DNA of 64,000 nucleotides from CAZGAQ01 sp964523405 (GTDB taxonomy: Bacteria > Planctomycetota > Phycisphaerae > UBA1845 > Fen-1342), in assembly GCA_964523405.1 (NCBI GenBank), contig CAZGAQ010000012.1, positions 1 to 64,000 of the forward strand, in the 5' to 3' direction. Each line of letters starts with the position of its first letter. Position 1 is the first letter of the stretch. The position numbers and the translations under genes are program-made. Of this stretch, positions 51,201 through 58,075 are shown in pieces. Below the pieces are notes generated by a model, which saw only the letters and a list, made by a program, of their open reading frames with translations, did not search any database and was not told the DNA's origin.

Positions 51201-51329
51201 GACTTTAATCTCGCCGTTCAGACCGTGCCGCTCGATTTGCTCGCGCAGCGCGGCGCTGACCTCCAGCGCGCCGGAGGCGATGCAGCCGCCGCCGGTGCAG
51301 ACGAGGACGTGGGTTCGGACAGTATCCAT
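48270..51329 (-). CDS. Fused NuoF/HndC-like and NfnB/GltD-like subunit
   Basis: A 1019-residue fusion. N-terminus: thioredoxin-like [2Fe-2S] (CTGGGCIASG, SGCLGPC). Middle: NuoF domain with FMN/NADH sites (GLRGRGGAGFLTGLKW, NGDEGDPGAFMDRS) and N3 cluster (SCGKCPPCRVGTKRM, ALCGLGQ). C-terminal 480 residues: GltD/NfnB-like with two [4Fe-4S] sites (CARVCFHTCEDKCRR), FAD GAGPAGLSCAYFLARLGY, a second dinucleotide site GGGNAAIDAARTALRL followed by YRRTRAEMPA (NADP(H)-type Arg) and GGDAVVGPWSVVGAIAHG. Separate HndC proteins stop at about 490-600 residues. The architecture matches the joined halves of Sporomusa-type (Stn) transhydrogenase, here beside a hydrogenase. Role: bifurcation involving NAD and NADP is likely but inferred. 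Confidence 0.9.
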   Translation of the reverse strand: MDTVRTHVLVCTGGGCIASGALEVSAALREQIERHGLNGEIKVIESGCLGPCAVGPVAAVYPDGTFYQGLRPDDATEIVEEHLLKGRVVERLIHKSAAGQPETGLHEIGFFKKQVKIVLRNCGVIDPLKIEEYIARDGYQALGKALTAMKPEEVIAEVKKSGLRGRGGAGFLTGLKWEFTRKSAGDVKYILCNGDEGDPGAFMDRSVLEGDPHSVIEGMAIAAYAIGAKQGYAYIRAEYPLAVQRFEHALKQAREYGLLGKNIMNSGFDFDIEVRMGSGAFVCGEETALMTSIEGKRGEPRPRPPFPAVKGLWGKPSCLNNVETFANIAPIISKGAAWFESYGTAKSKGTKVFALAGAVNNTGLVEVPVGMPLGEIIYDIGGGIPGGKKFKAVQLGGPSGGCIPKEYLNVPVDYESLTELGAIMGSGGMIVMDEDTCMVDVARFFLDFCQDESCGKCPPCRVGTKRMLEIVTRICEGQGQEGDIEKLIELGQVIKDTALCGLGQTAPNPVLSTIRYFRHEYEAHIRDRHCEAGVCPALVRAPCQSACPASVDVPGFVSLIAEKRYAEALALHRERNPFASVCARVCFHTCEDKCRRASLDEAVAIRGVKRFMAEQEVTVQLPEIRDSEENAKRKIAIVGAGPAGLSCAYFLARLGYRPTVYEAEPRPGGMLVQAIPAYRLPREELAREVRMIERLGVEIETNMRLGRDFTLKGLRKDGHEAVFLGIGAPKGTKLGIPGDQSEGVTDALNFLREYNIRGSAPIGQKVVVVGGGNAAIDAARTALRLGAESVSILYRRTRAEMPAYKEEVDEAEHEGVKLMELVAPMEVVLRNGKVAALKCQQMVLGEFDRSGRRRPVTASGSEFTVACDQVIAGIGQALETQELFDGLEVALSKNGFIAADPVTCRTSVEWLYAGGDAVVGPWSVVGAIAHGEKAAVAIDKALTGKDHAFWRKEKDVDTEFDPDVDPVQYGRARLQSIPVNKRRNNFQEVEVPWSEPVARKEAKRCLRCDFRQPCNADTE

Positions 51330-51340
51330 GAAGAACTCCC

Positions 51341-51473
51341 AGTTCTAAGTGACGAGTTCAAAGTGACAAGTGACCGGAACCAGGGGACACGCGCCACCGC
51401 TGATCCCAAGCTCGCTTTTCACTTCGCACCGGTCACCTCTTCACTTGCCACTTAGCACTTTGAACTTTGAACT
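51341..51473. repeat. Two inverted arrays of five heptamers
   Basis: 51341-51375 reads as AGTTCTA, AGTGACG, AGTTCAA, AGTGACA, AGTGACC. 51439-51473 carries, on the opposite strand, AGTTCAA, AGTTCAA, AGTGCTA, AGTGGCA, AGTGAAG. Every unit is exactly 7 bases, the first three bases fixed. The arrays face each other across 63 bases in the gap between the HndB-like gene and the NuoF fusion gene, so they could pair in RNA. No coding frame uses them. Confidence 0.75.
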
Positions 51474-51478
51474 TCGGA

Positions 51479-51850
51479 CTACGCCTTGATGATGTATTCC
51501 AGCATCGGCTTGTTGCGCAGGACGTGCTCGCGCACGATTTCGCCCACCTTGCGCTTGTCCAGGCGCCCGTACCGAAACGCGCTGCCCGCCTTGTCGGTCA
51601 GCGTGATCATCGGCTCCTGGTCGCACAGCCCGGCACAACCGGTCTGCTGCAGCGACACGTTCGTGATCGCCTGCTGATTCAGCTCCGTCAGCAGCGCCGT
51701 CAGCACATCCCGGGCCCCCGCGGCAATGCCGCATGTGCCCATGTGAACCGTGATGCGCAGGTCCTTGGCGCCGCTCCGCAGATCGATCTGCCGCTGCGCC
51801 TGCTCCTGGATCTTCTTCAGATCCGCTGGACTCGTAATCTTCGTCGCCAT
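51479..51850 (-). CDS. hndB: HndB-like thioredoxin-type [2Fe-2S] protein
   Basis: A 123-residue subunit of NADP-reducing/bifurcating hydrogenases. The sequence has DLRITVHMGTCGIAAGARDV and QQTGCAGLCDQEPMITL, giving the four Cys of a thioredoxin-like [2Fe-2S] ferredoxin (two in CGIA..., CAGLC), followed by FRYGRLDKRKVGEIVREHVL. It matches HndB rather than NuoE. Its stop is 149 bases before the NuoF fusion start, and its start is 3 bases from the stop of the NuoE-like gene. Confidence 0.92.
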   Translation of the reverse strand: MATKITSPADLKKIQEQAQRQIDLRSGAKDLRITVHMGTCGIAAGARDVLTALLTELNQQAITNVSLQQTGCAGLCDQEPMITLTDKAGSAFRYGRLDKRKVGEIVREHVLRNKPMLEYIIKA

Positions 51851-51853
51851 GAA

Positions 51854-52402
51854 TCAGGACCTCCTGCCGCGCGCCGGCGCTGCCACCTGGCCGTTCTCGC
51901 GGTACTTGTTGAGCACGACGTCCATCTTGTTCGGCTTCACTCGGTGATGCACGTCGTCGTCGATCATGATCGCCGGGGCCAGCCCGCAGGCCCCGAAGCA
52001 CCGCGCCACCTCCAGCGTGAACGTGCGGTCCGCGGTGGTCTCGCCCACGTCGATCCCCAGCTTGCTCTTCAGCGTGTCCAGCACGCGCTTCCCGCCACGC
52101 ACGTAGCACGCCGTGCCCAGGCATACCCGCACCAGGTGCTTGCCACGCGGCGTCGTCGAGAAGAACGAATAAAAGCTGACGACGCCGGCCACCTCGCTGT
52201 AGGACTTGTCCAGTCCCAGCGCGATGCGCTTGAGCGCCACCTCGGGCAAATACCCGAAAATCCCCTGGGCGATCTGCAGGACCGGAATCAGCGCCCCGGG
52301 CTTGTCACGGTACTCCTGCAAGACCGTGTCGAGCCGCGCGAGAAGCTCTTCCTCGGAAGCCTCTTCGCCGCAGGCACACTTGACCTTGACGTCCTCAGCC
52401 AT
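51854..52402 (-). CDS. hndA: NuoE/HndA-like [2Fe-2S] subunit
   Basis: A 182-residue member of the NuoE family, the 24 kDa subunit that joins NuoF. The [2Fe-2S] ligands are visible in VRVCLGTACYVRGGK (two Cys) and EVARCFGACGLAPAIMID (two Cys). The helical part GALIPVLQIAQGIFGYLPEVALKRIA and FYSFFSTTPRGKH are typical. Starts at the ATG at 52402; an in-frame ATG at 52408 adds two residues. First of the core hydrogenase subunits, 101 bases after the HATPase gene. Confidence 0.94.
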   Translation of the reverse strand: MAEDVKVKCACGEEASEEELLARLDTVLQEYRDKPGALIPVLQIAQGIFGYLPEVALKRIALGLDKSYSEVAGVVSFYSFFSTTPRGKHLVRVCLGTACYVRGGKRVLDTLKSKLGIDVGETTADRTFTLEVARCFGACGLAPAIMIDDDVHHRVKPNKMDVVLNKYRENGQVAAPARGRRS

Positions 52403-52503
52403 ACACATCTCCCTTAATTGAAGCTGTCAGCTCGCGGCCCTGTGCGCTCCGCGCTCAGCCTCCAGCCGGTAACAACAAAAACAAGCCACTGCACATACCA
52501 CTC

Positions 52504-53064
52504 TCACGCGAGTACTTCCGTCGCTTTCAGTTCCGCATTCGTCCGCTGCATCAGCGCGCACGCCACCGCCAGACTGTCCTCCGGACCCGTGCCCAGCTCC
52601 GCCGCCAACCCCCGCGACGACAGCCAACACTCCCGCGCCCCCAGCCGTAGATGCACCCGCACGTCCACGTCCGGATTCGTGCACACCACCGACGACAGCG
52701 TCGCCCCCAAATCCCCCAGCGGGCTGCGATCGACGTGCCGCAGCCCCAGCGTCACCTCTACCCGCAACCCCGGCCGCGCGCCCGTCCCCAGCGCCGACGG
52801 CCCCAGCACCAGCCCTCCTCCCGTCGCCTCTGCCGCCGCCTTGAACAGGCTCAGCCCCAGCCCCGTCCGCTTCCCCGTCTTCGTCGTGTAGAACGGGTTC
52901 AGCGCCGCCTCGTACGGCACCTGCAGCCCCGTCCCGTTGTCCTCAATCGCGATCCGCAGCACGCCCGCGGCCTCGTCCGCTTCCACGCCGACGGCCACTT
53001 CCGTCGCCTGCGCCCGCAGCGAGTTCTCGATCAGGTCCAGAATGTGCAGGGCCAGCTCACGCAC
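52504..53064 (-). CDS. HATPase (anti-sigma/histidine-kinase-like ATPase) of the hydrogenase operon
   Basis: A 186-residue GHKL ATPase domain: LALHILDLIENSLRAQATEV (N box), IAIEDNGTGLQVPYE, and KTGKRTGLGLSLFKAAAEAT (G box). The GTG at 53064 has GGGAGGG just upstream and is the only sensible start; the longer open frame is low-complexity. The C-terminal 80 residues (VHLRLGARECWLSSRGLAAEL) are not kinase-like; no phosphoacceptor His domain is seen. Such ATPases recur beside [FeFe] hydrogenase operons. It may be a partner of the receiver or of the HATPase-HydS fusion upstream. Confidence 0.82.
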   Translation of the reverse strand: MRELALHILDLIENSLRAQATEVAVGVEADEAAGVLRIAIEDNGTGLQVPYEAALNPFYTTKTGKRTGLGLSLFKAAAEATGGGLVLGPSALGTGARPGLRVEVTLGLRHVDRSPLGDLGATLSSVVCTNPDVDVRVHLRLGARECWLSSRGLAAELGTGPEDSLAVACALMQRTNAELKATEVLA

Positions 53065-53101
53065 GCCGAGCCCTCCCGAGAGAGATCGATGTCGCTGGGA
53101 A

Positions 53102-53141
53102 TCCCTTGATCCCTCGCTCCCTCGTTCCCTGGATCCCTTCT
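53102..53141. repeat. Octamer repeat array TCCCTNNN (five units)
   Basis: TCCCTTGA, TCCCTCGC, TCCCTCGT, TCCCTGGA, TCCCTTCT in exact 8-base steps, placed between the PHP gene end and the HATPase gene start. Same family as the four units at 22677-22708. First five bases fixed, last three free, so not simple slippage. Confidence 0.75.
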
Positions 53142-53897
53142 TTACGCACTCCGCACCCCCCTTCCCCCCACACTCCGCAGCGCCAGCACCAACTCCGCGA
53201 ACGTCGCCGCCTCGGCCGTCAGCACCGTCTGCGCCCGCCCCACATCCCCCAGATAGTGCGCATCCGACGACGCCACCACCGGTAAGCCGTACTCCGCGAA
53301 CTCCGCCGCGCGGGCCCGGTCCACCACCGCGGCGCCGCCCGTGCACGGCGTAAAAACCTCGATCCCGTCGAGCCCCGCTTCCCGTGGAAACACGCCCAGT
53401 TGGCTCAGCACGCTGAACGACGGCCGGTTGATGTGCGCCGCCAGCGCCAGCCCCGCGTGCCGATGCACCAGCGCCACCGCGTCGCTCAGCTCCAGCGCTG
53501 TCGCCAGGGCCAGCATCTTCGCCTCCTCCCCACGCACCGCTCCTTTCGCGTCCATCAGGAGCTGCGCCCCAAAGCGCGCGTAGTACGCCGCATCGGCCCG
53601 TGGCAGCGTCGCTTGCACTTCGCCCGCCGCCGCCTCCGCCTGTCGCGGCGTCGGGAACAGCCCCACCACGTGCACCTCCTCCAGCGTCGTGATCTCCATC
53701 CCCGCGATCACCACCAGCTCGCCCCCCCCCGCCGCCACGCACGCCGCGGTGTTGCCGGCGGCATTGTGATCGCACACCGCAATCAGCGCCAGCCCCGCCG
53801 CCCGCGCCGCTTGCACGATGGCCGGCGGTGTCATCTCGTCCGCCGCACACGGCGATAACGCCGAGTGAATGTGCAGATCGGCCCGCCATGGCCTCAT
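53142..53897 (-). CDS. PHP-domain phosphoesterase-like protein
   Basis: A 251-residue PHP domain protein, predicted metal-dependent phosphoesterase. Metal-site motifs are ADLHIHSALSPCA, LIAVCDHNAAGN, VIAGMEITTLEEVHVV, LAAHINRPSFSVL and PVVASSDAHYLGD. All clusters are present. Such genes recur in [FeFe]-hydrogenase regulatory operons, where their substrate is unknown. ATG at 53897 (MRPWRADLHIHS). It lies 165 bases after the second DRTGG gene and 77 bases before the HATPase gene. Confidence 0.88.
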   Translation of the reverse strand: MRPWRADLHIHSALSPCAADEMTPPAIVQAARAAGLALIAVCDHNAAGNTAACVAAGGGELVVIAGMEITTLEEVHVVGLFPTPRQAEAAAGEVQATLPRADAAYYARFGAQLLMDAKGAVRGEEAKMLALATALELSDAVALVHRHAGLALAAHINRPSFSVLSQLGVFPREAGLDGIEVFTPCTGGAAVVDRARAAEFAEYGLPVVASSDAHYLGDVGRAQTVLTAEAATFAELVLALRSVGGRGVRSA

Positions 53898-54062
53898 GAC
53901 CGGCCCCCCCGCGCTCGTCGCCCGCGCCGCAGCCGCGGCACTTCCGCCCGCCCCCACCCAAACCGCGGCGCATAGCACGACCGCCGCGCGCCGGATACGT
54001 CCGGCCGCACCGTGCGGATCACGCTGGCCTGCCACCAGTCCACGCTCGCTCACCTGACTGCC

Positions 54063-54419
54063 TTACTGCTTGTGTTCACCGCCGCGCACGCCCAGGGCGT
54101 ACAGCTGGCCCACCAGTTCCCACGCCGGCTGTGCCGACCGATACAGCGCGATGCCTTCCGCCAGCGCCCGCTCCCGGACGCTCTCATCCGGCTCGCGTTC
54201 CAGTGCGAAAATCACCGCCGCCAGCTCCGCGTGCACCGCGACCGCGATCACGTTCAGGTGCACTTGCACCGTGACCAGCACGCCGCCCTTGGGCGCGTTC
54301 GCCAGCACGTCGCTGAGCAGGTCGGACACGTAGCCCGCTCTGACCTCGCGCGCGCCCAGGTCCAGCCCCGGCGTCAGACTCTCGAGTCCCAGTTGGGCGG
54401 CCAGTTCTGCAAGTTTCAT
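54063..54419 (-). CDS. DRTGG-domain protein, copy 2
   Basis: A 118-residue protein of the DRTGG family (the effector-binding domain also found in phosphotransacetylase and CBS proteins). It has LAAQLGLESLTPG, GYVSDLLSDVLANAPKGGVLVTVQVHLNVIAVA, and a helical end. The eponymous DRTGG is not strictly kept; the GYVSDLLSDVLAN segment is. Its ATG overlaps the stop of the HATPase-HydS fusion gene by 4 bases (ATGA), so they are made together. It is a diverged partner to the copy at 56041. Confidence 0.78.
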   Translation of the reverse strand: MKLAELAAQLGLESLTPGLDLGAREVRAGYVSDLLSDVLANAPKGGVLVTVQVHLNVIAVAVHAELAAVIFALEREPDESVRERALAEGIALYRSAQPAWELVGQLYALGVRGGEHKQ

Positions 54420-56044
54420 GGCGTCTGCCCCTGCGCTGCCGCGCTGCCCCCCGCTTCCAGATCACCGCGCGCCGGGGACGTCGCGCCCGGCTTCTGCCGC
54501 ACACAGGCGTCCGCCTCCGCGCGCCCCAGCACAATATCCTCCGCGAGTGCCGCGCACGTCGGCGCGCCGCATAGCCCGCAATTCACCCCCGGCAGACTGC
54601 GCGTGAGCTTGTCGATCCGCGCCAGCTTCTGGATCGCCCGCGTCATGTCGTCGTCCAGCCGCAGCCCCGGCCGCGCGGCGTATGGCTGCGCCCGCGGTAC
54701 CGCCCGCGCTTCTGCATCCGGCGCCAGCCCCGCCGCCTCCCAGCGATGCCGCGTCAGATAGGGATCCTCCCGCAGCAGCGGCGTCCCAAACCCCGCCTCG
54801 CCGCACATGTACGGCTCCACGACCGGCAAATCGCCGGCCAGGCCATCCTCGATCTGCTCCAGCACGTTCACGACGTGCAGCGCCCCCGAGACCTGCAGCA
54901 CGCCGGGCTCGGCCCGCCCTTCGTGGGCCAGCCCCTCGGCCGGGCTCTTCCCCGCCGGCGCCGCCCCTGCCGCGTGCAGCCGCGGCAGCAGCGCCGCCCG
55001 CAAGGCCCCCGGCAGATACACCTCCGGCCGGTGCGCCGGATCGCTCCGCAGCAGCGTGGTGCGCTGGCATGGACAGGTCACAACGCAGGCCAGCTTGCGC
55101 TCCCCCAGCGTCGCCCGCAGCGCCTCCAGCGGCGTCACAAACGGCGCGACATGCAGCAGCAAGGACGGAAAACGCGTCTCGATCAGATTGATGACGGCCG
55201 CGCACATCGGCACGATCACCGGCTTGATCTGCGAATTCGCGCGGGCATACTCCACGACGGCCCGCCGCAGCGCCGCCTCCCACCCCGCCGTCACGCGCAC
55301 GTCGGCATAGCCCAAGGCCCGCAGTTCCGTGATCGTTCGCTGCGGCGTCACGTCCGCCCCGAATTGCACCAGACCCGCCGGCGGCACCACGAGCGTGACG
55401 TCCGCCGCCGGCTGCAGCGTGCGGGCCGCGCCCTCCACATAGATCGCGCCGCTCGGACAGCTCGCAATGCACGCCACGCAGTCCACGCATAGGTAGTCCA
55501 GGATACTCGGCTGCTCGCGAAACACGCGCACCGCCCGCGTCGGACACGTGTGCAGGCAGCGAAAGCAGCCCTGGCACTGGTCCGGCGTGATGTGAATCGA
55601 GTGCCCGCCGTCGCCGTAGAGCGCCTGCGGCTTCAGCGCGATCGAGAAACGCAGCTTCGTCCCCACCCCCGGCTGCGAGTGAATCTCGAAGCGGTCGCTG
55701 TTCTTCCGGATGTTCGGCAGCCCCATCCCCGCCCCGAAACCCAGCTCCCGCGCCTGCGCCGAGGCCGTCGAGAACCCCGGCTTCAGCGCCTGCGCCACGT
55801 CCGCGATGCCCGGCCCAATGTCGGTTACTTCAACATCAAGTTGTCCGTTTTGCAGCGTGGCCCGCAGCGCGCCCCCGTGCGAGTGAATCACCACGTTCAT
55901 CTCGGCTTCGTACGCCGCGATCATCGCCCGCCGCACCACCGCCGGATCCGCCCCGATCTGCTTGAGCTGCTCCTTCAGACTGCGCGACGCCGCACCGCCG
56001 TGCTCGTAGTCCCCTGCCTGAATGGTGTACACCACGGCGTTCAT
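54416..56044 (-). CDS. Fusion of HATPase domain with degenerate HydS-like [FeFe]-hydrogenase domain
   Basis: A 542-residue protein. Residues 1-135: GHKL ATPase of anti-sigma type (EAEMNVVIHSHGGALRATL, VEVTDIGPGIADV, GFGAGMGLPNIRKNSDRFEI). Residues 157-210: two [4Fe-4S] sites (CQGCFRCLHTCP, CVDCVACIASCP). Residues 230-430: the [FeFe]-hydrogenase large-domain outline, but with changed active-site motifs: MCAAVINLIETRFP (Cys281), VTCPCQRTT (Cys326 region), and YMCGEAGFGTPL (Cys414) in place of GGC. Residues 480-512: Cys-rich GVNCGLCGAPTCAALAEDIV, as in HydS-type sensors. It probably senses redox state or H2 and controls the partner by ATPase contact, not catalysis. Starts at 56044 by coupling to the DRTGG gene. 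Confidence 0.85.
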   Translation of the reverse strand: MNAVVYTIQAGDYEHGGAASRSLKEQLKQIGADPAVVRRAMIAAYEAEMNVVIHSHGGALRATLQNGQLDVEVTDIGPGIADVAQALKPGFSTASAQARELGFGAGMGLPNIRKNSDRFEIHSQPGVGTKLRFSIALKPQALYGDGGHSIHITPDQCQGCFRCLHTCPTRAVRVFREQPSILDYLCVDCVACIASCPSGAIYVEGAARTLQPAADVTLVVPPAGLVQFGADVTPQRTITELRALGYADVRVTAGWEAALRRAVVEYARANSQIKPVIVPMCAAVINLIETRFPSLLLHVAPFVTPLEALRATLGERKLACVVTCPCQRTTLLRSDPAHRPEVYLPGALRAALLPRLHAAGAAPAGKSPAEGLAHEGRAEPGVLQVSGALHVVNVLEQIEDGLAGDLPVVEPYMCGEAGFGTPLLREDPYLTRHRWEAAGLAPDAEARAVPRAQPYAARPGLRLDDDMTRAIQKLARIDKLTRSLPGVNCGLCGAPTCAALAEDIVLGRAEADACVRQKPGATSPARGDLEAGGSAAAQGQTP

Positions 56045-56394
56045 GTCGCGGACCGTGCTTCCTCGCTCAAGATCTGATGAATCCGCCCGCAGGTTTCGAA
56101 CAGCCCCCCCGCCGCCACCATCAGCAGCGTCCCATGCTCCGCCGCCGTACGCTGCATCGCTTCGTCCGGAAGCTGCTGGTTCACCAGGCACAGCCCCGGA
56201 ATGTCCATCAGCTCCGCCACGCGCAGCAAATGGGCCCCCGCCAAATTGCTGATCAGCAACGTGTGGTCGCCGGCCGCATTCAGCAAATCACTGATGCGAT
56301 CTCCGGCGTACACCTGTTCGATGTCGACACTCGCGGGGCGGCCCGGCACGATCACCTGCGCGCCGATGCGCTGCGCGAGCTGTGCAAGCCTCAT
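56041..56394 (-). CDS. DRTGG-domain protein, copy 1
   Basis: A 117-residue DRTGG-family protein: MRLAQLAQRIGAQVI, VDIEQVYAGDRISDLLNAAGDHTLLISNLAGAHLLRVAELMDIPGLCLVNQ, and a helical end. YAGDRISDLLN occupies the DRTGG-type position. It precedes the HATPase-HydS gene with a 4-base ATGA overlap, and its own start is the ATG at 56394. It heads the sensor operon, 354 bases downstream of hydF. Confidence 0.8.
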   Translation of the reverse strand: MRLAQLAQRIGAQVIVPGRPASVDIEQVYAGDRISDLLNAAGDHTLLISNLAGAHLLRVAELMDIPGLCLVNQQLPDEAMQRTAAEHGTLLMVAAGGLFETCGRIHQILSEEARSAT

Positions 56395-56748
56395 CGTGGC
56401 TCCCGCCAAGCCTGGGACGACACTGCGCGATCCGACCGGTCCCGGCAGTCGGTCCGGTCGAGACGGTGACAAGCCTCCCGCCAGAAAGTCGGTCGCTTAC
56501 GCACCGAGACTCGCGGGAAGTCCTGTGATTTTACTGTCTGCCCACGACCTACGCACGCAATCACAGCGTGAATTCTTCCACACGCTCTGTGCAAATTGCA
56601 CGCTGAACCGCCCCAGGATGTGTCCTATTTGAAGCACCCCGCCGTGACGCGTGATAGATTCACAGCCACCCCGCCTCACTCTCCACATGCGCCCGGTGCA
56701 GTGCCGGCCATACGCACACCCCGCCGTGTCGCCCCACCCTGCAGCGAC
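56395..56748. other. Gene-free region upstream of the sensor/hydrogenase operon with palindrome
   Basis: 354 bases between hydF and the DRTGG-HATPase-HydS-hydrogenase operon. Within it, GTGCAAATTGCAC at 56589-56601 is a near-perfect palindrome with a one-base centre, and TGTGATT (56524-56530) has its complement AATCACA at 56569-56575. The region around 56510-56625 is more AT-rich than the flanks. I take it as the likely promoter/operator region of the operon; the regulator is not known. The palindrome only loosely resembles Rex sites. Confidence 0.45.
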
Positions 56749-58029
56749 TCACGCACGACGTTCGCCCCCATCAGGTCCCCCACCCCGCGCCCCGCTCTTC
56801 CGCCGCGCCGCGCGATACACCTCCTGCGCCGCCGGGAATGGCCCGAGCGCTCGCTCGAGAATCCCCAGCGAGTACGCGATCGTCAGCCCGTAGTTCGTCA
56901 CCGGCACCCCCGCCTGCCGCGCCCGCAGCATCCGCGCCAACATCTCGCGGCGGTTCTGCACGCACGCCCCGCAGTGCACCATGAGCTGATAGCTCGCCAG
57001 ATCCGCCGGAAAATCGTGCCCCTGCGTCGTCACGAACTCAAGCGACCCGCCGACATACTGCGTCAGCCAGCGCGGAATCTTCACCCGCCCGATGTCCTCG
57101 CCGATCGGATGATGCGCGCACGCCTCCGCCACCAGCACCCGATCCCCCGGCTTCAAGCGATCAATCGCCAACGCCCCCCGCACCAATTCCGGCAGGTCCC
57201 CTTTGAACCGGGCAAACAGGATCGAGAACGACGTCATCGGCACCTCCGGCGGCGTGTCGGCCGCTACCTTCAGAAATGCCTGTGAATCCGTCACGACCAG
57301 CGCCGGCGGTTTTTTCAGTCGCGCCAGCGCCTCGCGCAGTTCCCGCTCCTTCACCACCATGCAGTAGGCGTCGTTGTCCAGCAGGTCGCGAATCGTCTGC
57401 ACCTGCGGCAGAATCAGCCGCCCCTTCGGCGCCTCCTTGTCAATCGGAACCACGAGGACGACCAGCTCGCCCGGTGGCACCAGGTCGCCCACGATCGTCG
57501 GCGTGTTGATGATGTCCTCCGGCGCCACGCGAATCAGCGCCGCGCGCAGCTCCAGCACGCCCTCCCCGCGGCTCGCCACCGTCCGCACGCACGGCAGCTT
57601 CCGCTCCGCCAGCCGCGCCACCAACTCCGCGCTCGCCGCGCCCACGTCCGTCTTGTTGAACACGACGATCGTCGGGACTTTGCGTTCGGTAAACTCCGCC
57701 AGCAAGCCCTCCTCGAACTCCCCCCACTCCCCCGCCTGCACCACCACCAGCGCCATGTCCGTCCGCTCGAACACCCGCCGCGTCTTCTCCACCCGCTGCG
57801 CCCCCAACGCCCCCACGTCGTCAATCCCGGCCGTGTCAATGAACAGCACTGGCCCCAAGGGCAACAGCTCCATCGGCTTCTCAACCGGGTCCGTCGTCGT
57901 GCCCGCCGTCGGCGAGACGATCGCCACCTCCTGACGCGTGAGTGCATTCAGCAGTGAGGACTTGCCGACGTTGCGGCGCCCAAAAATCCCGATATGCAGG
58001 CGCAGGCCTTTGGGTGCGGTTTGCATCAC
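56749..58029 (-). CDS. hydF: [FeFe]-hydrogenase maturation GTPase HydF
   Basis: Scaffold for assembly of the H-cluster 2Fe part and its transfer to HydA. The 426-residue protein has the Era-like GTPase (GIFGRRNVGKSSLLNALTR, AGTTTDPVEKPM, VLFIDTAGIDDVG, VVFNKTDVG), a dimerisation domain and the C-terminal cluster site with EACAHHP and VHCGACVQNR (Cys ligands). All expected parts are there. It confirms that the hydrogenase here has its own maturation supply; hydE and hydG are not within the window. It lies on the same strand as the hydrogenase operon and downstream of the aspartase gene. Confidence 0.96.
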   Translation of the reverse strand: MMQTAPKGLRLHIGIFGRRNVGKSSLLNALTRQEVAIVSPTAGTTTDPVEKPMELLPLGPVLFIDTAGIDDVGALGAQRVEKTRRVFERTDMALVVVQAGEWGEFEEGLLAEFTERKVPTIVVFNKTDVGAASAELVARLAERKLPCVRTVASRGEGVLELRAALIRVAPEDIINTPTIVGDLVPPGELVVLVVPIDKEAPKGRLILPQVQTIRDLLDNDAYCMVVKERELREALARLKKPPALVVTDSQAFLKVAADTPPEVPMTSFSILFARFKGDLPELVRGALAIDRLKPGDRVLVAEACAHHPIGEDIGRVKIPRWLTQYVGGSLEFVTTQGHDFPADLASYQLMVHCGACVQNRREMLARMLRARQAGVPVTNYGLTIAYSLGILERALGPFPAAQEVYRAARRKSGARGGGPDGGERRA

Positions 58030-58075
58030 GACATTCTAGTCCCATTGGCCGAAGAGTCACGAACCCCGCCGCCCC

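Noticed and set aside
54416..56044. Catalytic [FeFe]-hydrogenase
   Set aside because: The H-cluster motifs are degenerate: single Cys in each, and GGC of the last motif replaced. Listed as sensor-like instead.
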